This document shows, one piece after another, positions 36,298 through 45,411 of a DNA stretch of 64,000 nt (its first letter is position 1; each line of letters begins with the position of its first letter). The position numbers and the translations under genes were made by a program. This stretch comes from Paraburkholderia eburnea (GTDB lineage Bacteria; Pseudomonadota; Gammaproteobacteria; Burkholderiales; Burkholderiaceae). Where the stretch lies: positions 62,001-126,000 of the forward strand of contig NZ_PQGA01000009.1 of the NCBI RefSeq assembly GCF_002917095.1, read 5' to 3'. The notes beneath the pieces are model-generated. The model was not told the origin of the DNA, made no database searches, and saw only the letters and a list, made by a program, of their open reading frames with translations.

Positions 36298-37461
36298 ATG
36301 GATCTGTCGGCAGAGCGTTACGAAAAGATCATTCATCTGCTATACGAAGCGGTTGCAGAACCGTCTGAATGGCCGGCTTTCTTCACGTCTCTTGGTCAGG
36401 CTATTGAAGCAAACGTCATTCACATGCTCGCCATCGACAAAAAGCACGGGTCGCTTTCTTACAGCGACGGATTCAATCTCCCCGTCGAAGGCGAACTTGC
36501 CTACATCCAGAAATACGGCAGCATCGATCCTCGATTCGCTTTACTACGGCAAAAGGATCCGGGGGATTGGCTTCATTGCCACGAAGTGTTTAATGAGGAT
36601 TTCGTCGCTCGTGATCCGTTCTACCAGGATTTCTTGATTCCGATCGGAAAACGTTATGTTTCGGGATGCAAACTGGTAGACGACGCGAACGTCTGCGTCG
36701 TATTTTCGGCACTTCGTAACGTTGGCGAGAATCCGTTTGGATCGGCGGAAATACGCTTTCTTGACAAGCTCGTCCCGCATCTGATGCGCGCTGTCCGGAT
36801 GCAACGCCAGAACTACACGTTCTCGACCAAGGCGCTGGTAGGACATGCACTCGTCAACAAGCTAAGGCAGCCTGTGATGCTTCTGACAACTGACGGTGGC
36901 GTTGTCCTTGTCAACGAAGCAGCGACGCGGTTGCTCTCTTCGACTTCACTTGTCAGTGTCATCGATGGATCGGTCCACCTACCGACCCGATACCAGGCTC
37001 AGTTTCGGGGAGAGTGCGCGCGACTGGAAGGACTCGCACGGGCTGAAAACACGGTCTCCGACGAAATTTCGACCTATCACTCAATGACCGTCACTTCCCG
37101 GGACATAGGCAGTCAGACGGACGAGACGCTCTACACGTTCTTCACGCTGTTGGCGCCGCCTAAAGTGAGTGGAGCATTCGGTCTACGTCCCCTTGTTTTA
37201 TTGCTGTTCTACCATCCCGAGTCGGCCCCTGCCGTCGATTCAGATCTGCTTGGTGCAGCATTTAATCTGACGCCGATAGAGGGGCGAGTCTCTCGTCTGC
37301 TTGCGGAGGGACTGTCACCCAAAGAGGTCGCTTCGCGACTCGGTATCCAATATGACACCGTGCGCAAACACCTTCAGTCCATCTACCGGAAAACCTCGAT
37401 CAATCGTCAATCCGAGCTAATGAAGCTCCTGCTTCATCTGCCGTTGAACGCTTTTGACTGA
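36298..37461 (+). CDS. LuxR-family (HTH) transcriptional regulator
   Basis: A 387-residue product from ATG 36298 behind AAAGGGGAAA. The C-terminus (about residues 320-380) is a LuxR/GerE helix-turn-helix: LTPIEGRVSRLLAEGLSPKEVASRLGIQYDTVRKHLQSIYRKT. The N-terminal 300 residues are not an acyl-homoserine-lactone domain; they look like the PAS/GAF-like sensory region of large orphan regulators found in Burkholderia and Rhizobiales. Base composition is lower in GC than the flanks. A large lipoprotein gene follows 170 bases downstream and may be its target. Confidence 0.8.
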   Translation: MDLSAERYEKIIHLLYEAVAEPSEWPAFFTSLGQAIEANVIHMLAIDKKHGSLSYSDGFNLPVEGELAYIQKYGSIDPRFALLRQKDPGDWLHCHEVFNEDFVARDPFYQDFLIPIGKRYVSGCKLVDDANVCVVFSALRNVGENPFGSAEIRFLDKLVPHLMRAVRMQRQNYTFSTKALVGHALVNKLRQPVMLLTTDGGVVLVNEAATRLLSSTSLVSVIDGSVHLPTRYQAQFRGECARLEGLARAENTVSDEISTYHSMTVTSRDIGSQTDETLYTFFTLLAPPKVSGAFGLRPLVLLLFYHPESAPAVDSDLLGAAFNLTPIEGRVSRLLAEGLSPKEVASRLGIQYDTVRKHLQSIYRKTSINRQSELMKLLLHLPLNAFD

Positions 37462-37631
37462 CGAATGGAATCCAGCAGAACCTTAAAGCCATTTCCTGAT
37501 CTGCCCCGCCCGGATATGCCTGAATGACCCCGATCCTCCCCAAATGGGGAATGGTTCGTCGCGGCTGCCAAGGTTAGATTCGCACAAAGGAAACATCTAA
37601 AGATAATCTAACAGTGCGTAAGGGGGGGTAT

Positions 37632-39635
37632 ATGAAGTCTGTTATTAGAACGTCCAATCAGTGGCGTCTCACGGTGTTGGCGTCGGCAGCGCTGATGCTA
37701 ACGGCCTGTGGCGGCGGAGGGGACTCGTCGACCGCTGCGTCCTCAACACCGTCCAGCATTGGCGGCACCGTCGCCGTCGGCAATGCGCTCGTGGGCGCGA
37801 ACGTTACGCTGATCGACGCGACCGGCAAGTCCACCACGGCGACCAGTGATTCAAATGGCAATTACTCGATTGCGCTCGCTGGTCTGACCGCACCGTTCCT
37901 GCTCGTCGCCACCGATCCGAGCGGTAACAACGCACCGTTGTACTCCGTCACCGCCAGCGTACCGACGAATTCGAGCGCACCCGTCGTGGCCAACGTGACG
38001 CCACTAACCACCGCCGTCACAGCCGAACTGACCAGCGACGGCAACCCGCTCGACCTGACCAGCTCGGCAACGCTGACGAAACTGGTCACGCCAGCTGCCG
38101 TCAACACAGCCGTATCCACGCTGAACACAATATTGACGCCGATTCTGTCGGCCGACATTGGGTCGACTGCTGCTTCATCGTTCAACCCAATCAACCAGTC
38201 CTTCACGCCGAATCAGACCGGTGCCGACGCCGTGATCGACTCCGTGATCCTGACGCCTGCCCCATCGGGTGGCCTGCAACTCGCGAGCATTGCCGCACCT
38301 GGCACCGCGATTGCGCTGAATTCCAGTACATCGACAAGCACTCAGCTTGCAGCACCAGCACAACCGGCCAACTATCTGGCGACGCTGCTGTCGCAACTAG
38401 GCCAATGTATTGGCGGGATGTCATCGGCCTGCTCGTCGGCCATCGATGCGAGCTACCTGGAGAATGGCTACAACAGTTCGAATGGTGGATTCCAGACATT
38501 CCATTCGGGCATCAGCGCGTCGGGCTCAACGATTACCGGTGTGAAGACCGTGGCGTCCTGGGCGGCTGGCCTGAGTCCGTTTGGCATCAGCAATCCGACC
38601 GCGCTAGTGCGTATCTTCTATACGAACGCGGCGGGACAGCAGAGCTTCGCGCTGACGGTCGTGCAGCAGACGCAAGCGGCGACTACAACGACACCCGCAG
38701 TCTGGGACATTATCGGTAACCGGCAGGCGTACGACGTGACGATCAACTCGTTCGTCACGCAACGCCAGTTCCTCGATTCTGCCGACGACACGGGCAGCCG
38801 CGACGAAAGTGGGCTGAATATCAGCATTCCCGTAAACAGCGCCTCGTCGGTGAATCCCTCGAATGTCGGCTCCGTGAAAGTCACCGGGCCGGGCCTGCCA
38901 ACTGGGGGCGTGTGGTTGGAGCCGCGCAGCGCGACGGGTAACAACACACTCGCGCTGACCAGCAGGGCCGTTACCACTGCGCCGACTACGGCAACGACGA
39001 GCAGTTCCAACACGTCGCTCTACCGCTGGTCGTGGCAAGCGCTGTCGTCCGATGCCAGCACGTTTGCGTTCACGGTGACCACGGGCGATGCGGGGTATTA
39101 CGCACCGACTGCGCTGACGGCGCAGACGTTACCGGCAGCACTCGCGTCGTACTCGGTGACGTTTTACGATACGACGGGCGCGGCGATCAATAGTTCGCCA
39201 GTCACGGTCGTCAACTCGAGCACGCCACTCCTGGCGAATGCGAGTTCCGGGGTGGCATGGCAGACGCTGGGCAGTGACGTCATCAGCAACTTCCTGAATC
39301 CATCGGGCTCGCTCGCGGCGGCGCAGACATCGGTAGCCGTCGATTGGTCTGGTCTCGTTAATGGAGCGAACATTGCGCCACCGCTGACGGGCATTCAAAT
39401 TCAGGCCGCCAGCACACAAGCGGAGGTCGATGGCTGGTGGGAAGGTTCGCCTACCGCCGGACAGAACGGCCAGTTCACGGAAACGGTCACGGCTGGAGTC
39501 GCACAGAACGGTGCGCAGACATGCACGACGGCATGCCAGTTCCCCGCACTCGGAACGGGGGGATCGCGTCTCGTCCAGTTGGCCTGGAGCGCAGAGGGCG
39601 TAAATTACTACAACATCTGGAAATACAATGACTGA
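37632..39635 (+). CDS. large lipoprotein with carboxypeptidase-regulatory-like domain
   Basis: A 667-residue exported protein behind a very strong AGGGGGGG site. The lipobox is LTAC with Cys26, followed by a Gly/Ser/Thr linker. Residues about 42-115 look like a transthyretin/CarboxypepD_reg-like beta-sandwich (GGTVAVGNALVGANVTLIDATGKS, then SDSNGNYSI). The rest is Ser/Thr/Ala-rich beta sequence with no family I recognise. It is probably anchored in the outer membrane. A GC hairpin followed by TTTTT at 39668-39712 ends the transcript. Similar Burkholderia lipoproteins have no assigned function. Confidence 0.75.
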   Translation: MKSVIRTSNQWRLTVLASAALMLTACGGGGDSSTAASSTPSSIGGTVAVGNALVGANVTLIDATGKSTTATSDSNGNYSIALAGLTAPFLLVATDPSGNNAPLYSVTASVPTNSSAPVVANVTPLTTAVTAELTSDGNPLDLTSSATLTKLVTPAAVNTAVSTLNTILTPILSADIGSTAASSFNPINQSFTPNQTGADAVIDSVILTPAPSGGLQLASIAAPGTAIALNSSTSTSTQLAAPAQPANYLATLLSQLGQCIGGMSSACSSAIDASYLENGYNSSNGGFQTFHSGISASGSTITGVKTVASWAAGLSPFGISNPTALVRIFYTNAAGQQSFALTVVQQTQAATTTTPAVWDIIGNRQAYDVTINSFVTQRQFLDSADDTGSRDESGLNISIPVNSASSVNPSNVGSVKVTGPGLPTGGVWLEPRSATGNNTLALTSRAVTTAPTTATTSSSNTSLYRWSWQALSSDASTFAFTVTTGDAGYYAPTALTAQTLPAALASYSVTFYDTTGAAINSSPVTVVNSSTPLLANASSGVAWQTLGSDVISNFLNPSGSLAAAQTSVAVDWSGLVNGANIAPPLTGIQIQAASTQAEVDGWWEGSPTAGQNGQFTETVTAGVAQNGAQTCTTACQFPALGTGGSRLVQLAWSAEGVNYYNIWKYND

Positions 39636-39667
39636 TCTGTGAGGAGATCCGTCACTGACCGCAGGCA

Positions 39668-39712
39668 GCGCGCCGCTTGCTCCCTCTCGGGGGCGGCGGC
39701 GCTAGCTTTTTC
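39668..39712 (+). terminator. probable rho-independent terminator
   Basis: An imperfect hairpin (GCGCGCCGC pairing with GCGGCGGCGC) followed by a five-T run lies 33 bases after the lipoprotein stop codon. The remaining bases to 40009 hold no gene I can see. Confidence 0.5.
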
Positions 39713-40009
39713 TCAGCAAGAGCTAACGGAGGGAGGCCAATCAATATGCGAAGTACTGCTTATGTAGTCAGATGCCCGCAGGGTGGGGCGGATCGCGCAA
39801 CGGTAGTCTCCCCGTGAATTAACGGGTGTCTCACTGCGGCGCATATCGGATCGGCACGGCGTATCGCGGTGGCGGTGGTCACGGACCGGGCGGCATAAAT
39901 GCCCGTTCTATTGCATTCACATCCAATACGTTTTTCTTTACGACATTTTTGCTTGTAACCCCCGGCGCGCAAATCCAGACTTGGCTGCATGTAAACGACA
40001 GGAGAGGCC

Positions 40010-40642
40010 ATGTCGACGCAGCGCGCACCGCAACGCCAGCACGATCGGATCATCTGCAATCAGCCAGGCGTGGGCCGCCTGGTGCTACGACGCTTCGATC
40101 CGCAGCGCGACTCGTGGGAGTTCCTCACGCAACTGCTGCACCGCGCGTTCGCGCGTCTCGCGTCGCTCGGATTGCATTGCGCCTGTGTGGATCAGGCGGC
40201 CGCCGCCACGCGTCAGCGCGCGCTGGCGGGCGACTGTTTCGTGGCGGTTTGCAACGGCCGCATCGTCGGCACGATGACGCTCGAAGGCCGCGATGGCGAC
40301 TCGCCTTGCGAGCACTATCGCCAGCGCGGCGTGGCGTCGCTGCATCAGTTCGGCGTCGATCCGGCGTGGCAGGGTCGTGGCATCGGCCGCGCGCTGCTTG
40401 GTTTTGCGAGCCAGTGGGCTGCCGCGCGCGGCTTCACGCAAGTCGCGCTCGACACGCCGCTTCCTGCTGCGCAACTGGTGGCGTTTTACCGGGCGCAGGG
40501 TTTCTGTCTGGTCGACGTGGTGCGATTCGCGGGACGCGGCTACGACAGCGCGATCCTGAGCAAGACCTCAAGCATCGGCCATGCTTTCGCACAGCTACCG
40601 CCCGCGCACGCGTCTGCGCGCGTGACAGACCGCAGACGCTAG
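40010..40642 (+). CDS. GNAT-family N-acetyltransferase
   Basis: A 210-residue product behind AGGAGAGG. The GNAT core spans about residues 22-185; the acetyl-CoA loop motif A is FGVDPAWQGRGIGRALLGFA (about residues 112-131), and motif B contains VAFYRAQGFCLVDVVRF. The extra C-terminal 25 residues are basic and disordered. Substrate is unknown. It is convergent with the EAL gene at 40653, only 10 bases between stops. Confidence 0.85.
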   Translation: MSTQRAPQRQHDRIICNQPGVGRLVLRRFDPQRDSWEFLTQLLHRAFARLASLGLHCACVDQAAAATRQRALAGDCFVAVCNGRIVGTMTLEGRDGDSPCEHYRQRGVASLHQFGVDPAWQGRGIGRALLGFASQWAAARGFTQVALDTPLPAAQLVAFYRAQGFCLVDVVRFAGRGYDSAILSKTSSIGHAFAQLPPAHASARVTDRRR

Positions 40643-40652
40643 AGATCGATTT

Positions 40653-42221
40653 TTACGCTGTTTTTACGGTGTTTTCCTCGATCCAGCGGACGAACTCCGT
40701 CGCCGGCATGGCCTTCGCGTAGAGCCAGCCCTGCGCGAACTCAACGCCGTGCTCGCGCAGATACACGGCCTGCGCCTCGCTTTCCACGCCTTCCGCGACC
40801 ATCGCCAGCTTCAGTTCATGCGCGATGCCGATGATGTGCGGCACGATCGCATTGACCTCCGAACCCGATGTCAGCGCATTGACGAAGGACTGGTCGATCT
40901 TGATGCCGTCCACCGGCAACGCATGCAGATAGGCGAGGCTCGAATAACCCGTGCCGAAATCGTCGATGAAAACCTTGTGGCCCGCGTCGCGATAGCTCTG
41001 CAAAACCGGCCCTAAAAGCTGTGCGTCGATAAACGCGCGCTCGATGCACTCGAACCAGATCTGATCCGCCCGCACGTCGAACCTGGCGGAGCACGCCTTG
41101 AGCGTGTGCAGGAAGCGCGAGGAAACCAGGTCGTCGCGCGTGACGTTGATCGAGATGTGCAGATCGCGGCGGCGCGCGAGCAACGGGCCTGCGCCCGAGA
41201 ACACGGACTGGATCACGAGATCGGTAATCGGCTGGATCAGGCCCAGGGACTCCGCCATCGAAATGAACGTGTCGGGCGCGACGACGGTGCCGTCGGCGAG
41301 CGTCCAGCGCACCAGCGCTTCCGCGCCGACGCAGCGGCCTGTGCGCAAATCGACGAGCGGCTGGAACCACGCCGCGAACTGGCGTTGACGTATGCCTTCC
41401 AGCAGCGCGTGGCGCGGCGTGCGCAGCTTGCGGCGCCAGCGCCGCACGAGCCAGGCGGCGAGTGCACTCGCCAGCAGCGCGGGCACGAGCAGGAGCTTGA
41501 TCTGTGCGGCAAGATCGGGGCGCACGCGGTCCGCGGGTTCGTAGGCGACCACGGCGAGCGGATAGCGCTGCGAGCGATCGACCACGTAGTAGCGCTGATC
41601 GAAAAAGCTCGTGGCCGGCGCGCGAAACAGCGCGGCCCGCATGAGCGCCGCGTCCGCGTGCGACCAACGTGTGACGATCGCGCCATCGAGCGATTCCAGC
41701 AGCGCCAGCTCGATGGTGTCGTTGAGCGGCACGATGTCGAGATAAAAGCGCGGATCGACCACGACGATATGGTTGCCGTAGCGGATATTGAGCATGCGCA
41801 TTTCGTTGCCGCGCTTGCCGACCTCCGTGGACCACGCGCTGAAGCCGTCGTTATAGGTCCATTGCGCAGCCGGCAGCGCACTCCCGGCGAGATCGCGCGA
41901 CGACGAGCATTGGATCCTTTCGCCGTCGGCCCACGCGACGTTGCGGATATAGCGGTATTGCTCTTCGACGCGCCGCATCGCCAGCAGATGCCCGGGCGTG
42001 CAGGGCGTGCTTGCGTCAGACGCGAGCGTGCGCAGGGCCGCTTCGGCTTCGGCGGTCACGAGTTCGGCGCGCACGAGCGCGCGGCGCGAGTATTCGTCCA
42101 CCTGCGCGCGCTGATGCTGCTCGACCACGGTGTCGGCGACCCAGACGATCGCCGTGAGCGTCACGCACGCGCCGAGCGCGATGAGGCCGAACGTGGCCAG
42201 CGCGGACAAGCTGCTTTTCAT
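40653..42221 (-). CDS. CSS-motif EAL cyclic-di-GMP phosphodiesterase
   Basis: A 522-residue membrane protein. One N-terminal helix (about residues 8-28) is followed by a periplasmic CSS domain with paired cysteines (PCTPGHL and IQCSSSR, the motif that names the family), then a second helix (about 240-260). The EAL domain (about residues 270-515) has GAEALVRW, DDFGTGYSS and KIDQSFV, so catalysis is likely. It hydrolyses c-di-GMP and is redox-regulated through the periplasmic cysteines, as in PdeB/PdeC-type enzymes. A decayed cyclase gene lies upstream at 42359-43098. Confidence 0.9.
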   Translation of the reverse strand: MKSSLSALATFGLIALGACVTLTAIVWVADTVVEQHQRAQVDEYSRRALVRAELVTAEAEAALRTLASDASTPCTPGHLLAMRRVEEQYRYIRNVAWADGERIQCSSSRDLAGSALPAAQWTYNDGFSAWSTEVGKRGNEMRMLNIRYGNHIVVVDPRFYLDIVPLNDTIELALLESLDGAIVTRWSHADAALMRAALFRAPATSFFDQRYYVVDRSQRYPLAVVAYEPADRVRPDLAAQIKLLLVPALLASALAAWLVRRWRRKLRTPRHALLEGIRQRQFAAWFQPLVDLRTGRCVGAEALVRWTLADGTVVAPDTFISMAESLGLIQPITDLVIQSVFSGAGPLLARRRDLHISINVTRDDLVSSRFLHTLKACSARFDVRADQIWFECIERAFIDAQLLGPVLQSYRDAGHKVFIDDFGTGYSSLAYLHALPVDGIKIDQSFVNALTSGSEVNAIVPHIIGIAHELKLAMVAEGVESEAQAVYLREHGVEFAQGWLYAKAMPATEFVRWIEENTVKTA

Positions 42222-42358
42222 GCCGGATGAGCGCGTGCGCAGGTGAAGGGCACACCGATGTTAACGTCTTTCGCGGTGCGTCGAGTCGGGGGTGCGCAGT
42301 CTGCATCGTTGCGTCATCTGTTACGCATGAAACCAGCCGGCAGGAGTGCCCAGAGGCT

Positions 42359-43098
42359 TCAATGTGTTTGCAGATCGGCATCCACGACGCGATTGCGCCC
42401 GCCTTCCTTCGCAAGGTAAAGCCGCCGGTCGGCGACCTGCATGAGCGTTTCGTAATGGGCGGCGCCGTACTCGGGGCTGGCGGCCACGCCGATCGACACC
42501 GTGAACGCAATCTCATCGGCATCGGTCACGGGGCTGTTGAACACGCGCCGCGCGGCAGCGAACGTGAGCGCCGTGTTGTCGGTGGGCGCCATCAGCATCC
42601 AGCGATCGACCGATGTTTGTGCGATCCGCAGCAGGTCGGGCCTGAAGCCTGCGGGACGCTGCTCGGTGAGCGCGTCATTGCGGAAATAGACGACGTTACC
42701 ATTACTGTTTAGCAAACCGAAATAGATGGCGTTTTCATCGTCGTCGGTATTGCCTGAGGAAAGCTGCAGCGACAGCAGACGCGATTGCGTCAGATCCATC
42801 ACCACCGCGCCGCGAAATTGATTGCCCGCATAGACGGGCGCGCTAAGCGTCGATGTTCGGCAGGCGAGGGCTGCTCCAGGGCGCCTGGTTGGTGCTTGGC
42901 GAAATTACGCAGAAACATCAGACGGCGGCGCTCGGCCTCGATCAGCGCATCCACGCCCACGGCGCGCACTTCCAGATCGCGCTGACGGATGAGCAGATCG
43001 TTGCGCGTCATGTTGTACAACTGGCGCAGGCCGACGATGCTCAGCAGCAGCATTGCGCCGATAAAGCATAGCGTCACCACGAGTCGCGGCCGCTGCAC
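42359..43098 (-). pseudogene. decayed diguanylate cyclase
   Basis: Two overlapping minus-strand frames belong to one former gene. The first (43098 down to about 42870) gives an N-terminal membrane helix and a helical linker ending KHQPGALEQ. A one-base indel near 42870-42880 shifts the frame; the second frame continues VYAGNQFRGAVVMDLTQSR and a sensor domain with AIYFGLLNSNGNVVYF. The GGDEF domain is then missing its front half: SVDRWMLMAP stands where GGDEF would lie, and only the last part FTVSIGVAASPE...VADRRLYLAKEGGRNRVV remains. The catalytic GG(D/E)EF motif is lost, so no cyclase activity is expected. Confidence 0.75.
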
Positions 43099-43264
43099 GG
43101 TGTCGCCGACCCCTTGAAGTTGTGCCGCGGCGCGGCGTCCGGGTATCGGCGAAGAATAGCATCACGCCATGATGCGAGCGCGTTGTCGGCCCTGCTTTGA
43201 GTCCTGATCCAGGCGCGCGCTCACGCACGCCCGGAACGTTCAGCCAGATCGACAATCCAGTCCC

Positions 43265-43915
43265 TCAACCGCGCCACGGCGAATGGCGAATCACGCTGCA
43301 AAAATTGCCAGCGTGAAAATGCGGATCCTTATCGGCGAGCACATCGGCCTTCACATTGCCGAACGTCGTCGCGGGCTTATGGTGGATGCCATCGTAAAAC
43401 GCCTGGAGGATGTCCTCCTTGAAATGCTCCGTGCGCGGATGCGCGTGCACGACGGCCTCGCGTTGCGCGTCGCTGTATTCGTGATACGTGAGGCCCAGAA
43501 CGTCCATCTCCACGCCGGCCGTCACGAGGGCGATGACGGGATGCATATGCTGAGGAATCCCTGGCGTGGTGTGAAGCGCGATTGCGGTCCAGACCAGATC
43601 GAGATCGTGTTGCGCGATGCCGCGTGCGCGCAGGAAATCGCGCGCCGCGTTGGCACCGTCCACTTCGAAGCGCTCGTGCTCGCTGCTGTGCGAATGCATG
43701 AGACCCACGTCATGGAACATCGCGCCCGCGTAGAGCAGTTCGGGATCGAACTTCAGGCCGCGATGCTGGCCGGCCATCGCGCCGAAGTAATAGACGCGGC
43801 TCGAATGATGGAAAAGCAGCGGTGATTCGGTGTCGCGCACGAATTCGGTGATTTCGCGCGCGAGCTGGCTGTCGGGGATACGGGGAAGGCCGGTACCGGA
43901 AAGATCGAGGTTCAT
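43265..43915 (-). CDS. HD-domain hydrolase
   Basis: A 216-residue cytosolic HD-superfamily protein. The metal-binding pattern is seen as LLFHHSSRVYYFG (about residues 33-45), the AMFHDVG doublet His68-Asp69, and further His residues in SHSSEHERFEVDG and ALHTTPGIPQHMHP. The overall pattern resembles the cyanamide hydratase-like/HD phosphohydrolase group found in bacteria and fungi. The substrate is not determined; a nucleotidase or a hydratase are both possible. It is divergent from a GlxA-type regulator, which is a likely controller. Confidence 0.85.
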   Translation of the reverse strand: MNLDLSGTGLPRIPDSQLAREITEFVRDTESPLLFHHSSRVYYFGAMAGQHRGLKFDPELLYAGAMFHDVGLMHSHSSEHERFEVDGANAARDFLRARGIAQHDLDLVWTAIALHTTPGIPQHMHPVIALVTAGVEMDVLGLTYHEYSDAQREAVVHAHPRTEHFKEDILQAFYDGIHHKPATTFGNVKADVLADKDPHFHAGNFCSVIRHSPWRG

Positions 43916-44062
43916 GGAATGACTCCGTGGGGGAACGGGATCTATTCTGGCCTGTGCTAGCATTGTCCAATATCGACTGAAAACGTCTATTTCTGCCATT
44001 TCGCGCGTGATCCGGACGCCTGCTCCCGAGCGTGTCTGGACCGATAGCCGGAGCCTGACCCC

Positions 44063-45052
44063 ATGCCGAAAATCGTCGCCATCCTCGCGCTGCCGGGCGT
44101 CCAGTTGCTCGATGTGAGCGGCCCGCTCGACGTGTTCGCGCAGGCCAATATCGAAGCCGGGCGCAGCGTCTACGATCTGCGCGTGATCGCCTGCCGCGCG
44201 GGGCCGATCCGCAGTTCGTCCGGCGTGCGCCTGCTGCCGGACGCAGTGGCGGGCAAAGAGCCTGCCGGGCGCGTCCAGGAACGGATCGATACGCTGCTGG
44301 TGGCCGGCGCCCCCGACGCCGCCACGACCCAACTCGCCCCGCGCGTGCTCGACTGGCTGCGCACCACGGCGGCGCGTGCGCAGCGCTTCGGCTCGGTGTG
44401 CACGGGCGCGTTCGCGCTGGCTGCGAGTGGCCTGCTGGAGCGGCGCAGGCTGACGACGCACTGGGCGTCGGTGGAGACGCTTGCGCGGGTCTGTCCCACG
44501 GTCTCGATCGAAGCCGATTCGCTCTATGTACGCGACGGCAAGCTGCGCACGGCGGCGGGTGTGACGGCGGGGCTCGACCTGGCGCTGGCGCTCGTGGAGG
44601 AAGACCTGGGCCGCGAGATCGCCATGCAGGTCGCCAGTCAGCTCGTGATGTTCTTCAAGCGCCCCGGCGGCCAGATGCAATTTAGCCGCAAGGGCGAGAC
44701 GCGTCCGGCGGGGCGCTCGGCGCTGCAGGAGGTGCAGCGCTGGGTGGCCGCGAATCCGGCGCTTGCGCATCGTGTCCCCGATCTGGCTCAGCGCGTGGGC
44801 CTGAGTCCGCGCCATTTCGCGCGTCTGTTCCAGGCCGAGGTCGGTCTCACGCCCGCCGCGTGGGTGGAAGCCGTGCGCGTGGACGCGGCGCGTGCGATCC
44901 TGGAGGCCGAAGCCGAGGCGCCCAAACGCGTGGCTGCGCGTTGCGGCTTCGCGAATGCCGATACCTTGCGGCGCGCATTCATCAAGCACGTGGGTGTCTC
45001 GCCAGCCGAGTATCGGCGGCGCTTTGGCGGCGCGGCTCAAACGCCGGCCTAG
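44063..45052 (+). CDS. GlxA-family transcriptional regulator (DJ-1/PfpI + AraC)
   Basis: A 329-residue regulator. Residues about 1-175 form a DJ-1/PfpI-like domain with the GSVCTGAFALAASGLL nucleophile-elbow motif; residues about 215-320 form an AraC helix-turn-helix (PDLAQRVGLSPRHFARLFQ and RVAARCGFANADTLRRAF). GlxA-type regulators sense small amino-acid or amine compounds. It is divergent from the HD-domain gene (147-base gap) and probably regulates it. Confidence 0.88.
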   Translation: MPKIVAILALPGVQLLDVSGPLDVFAQANIEAGRSVYDLRVIACRAGPIRSSSGVRLLPDAVAGKEPAGRVQERIDTLLVAGAPDAATTQLAPRVLDWLRTTAARAQRFGSVCTGAFALAASGLLERRRLTTHWASVETLARVCPTVSIEADSLYVRDGKLRTAAGVTAGLDLALALVEEDLGREIAMQVASQLVMFFKRPGGQMQFSRKGETRPAGRSALQEVQRWVAANPALAHRVPDLAQRVGLSPRHFARLFQAEVGLTPAAWVEAVRVDAARAILEAEAEAPKRVAARCGFANADTLRRAFIKHVGVSPAEYRRRFGGAAQTPA

Positions 45053-45411
45053 CCCGATATGCGGATTGCGTCAAGTTGCCAATTCGCTGCGCATGAAAGC
45101 GCGGATAGAGGGCATTTTTTCGAGCGGGTGGCGTCGATCCCGGCGATAATCGCGGCTCATGGATTAGCCGTCCGTGCAAGCGATGCAGACGGAATGCGCA
45201 GTCCATCGGCTAGCCGCAGCAAAAAAAACACGAAACGAAGCAAAGGCCGCATGGGGACGCCCTGATTTGGGGCATGCGGGATGACTTTGCAGCTTGCGCC
45301 GCGCCCCGGCCCGCGCGTGATCCGACGGTCGCTCCGGCCGCACGGGCGCCGCGGACCAGCGGGGTGTGCCGACGCGCCGCGCCGTGAAAACAAGAATCCA
45401 CGCGACAAACT
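45053..45411. other. intergenic region before the 7TM kinase gene
   Basis: A 359-base stretch without a supported gene. It contains an A-run at about 45221-45228 and a near-palindromic GCATGGGG...GGGGCATGC element at about 45249-45277, which could be a regulatory hairpin. No strong ribosome site precedes the kinase ATG. Confidence 0.4.
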
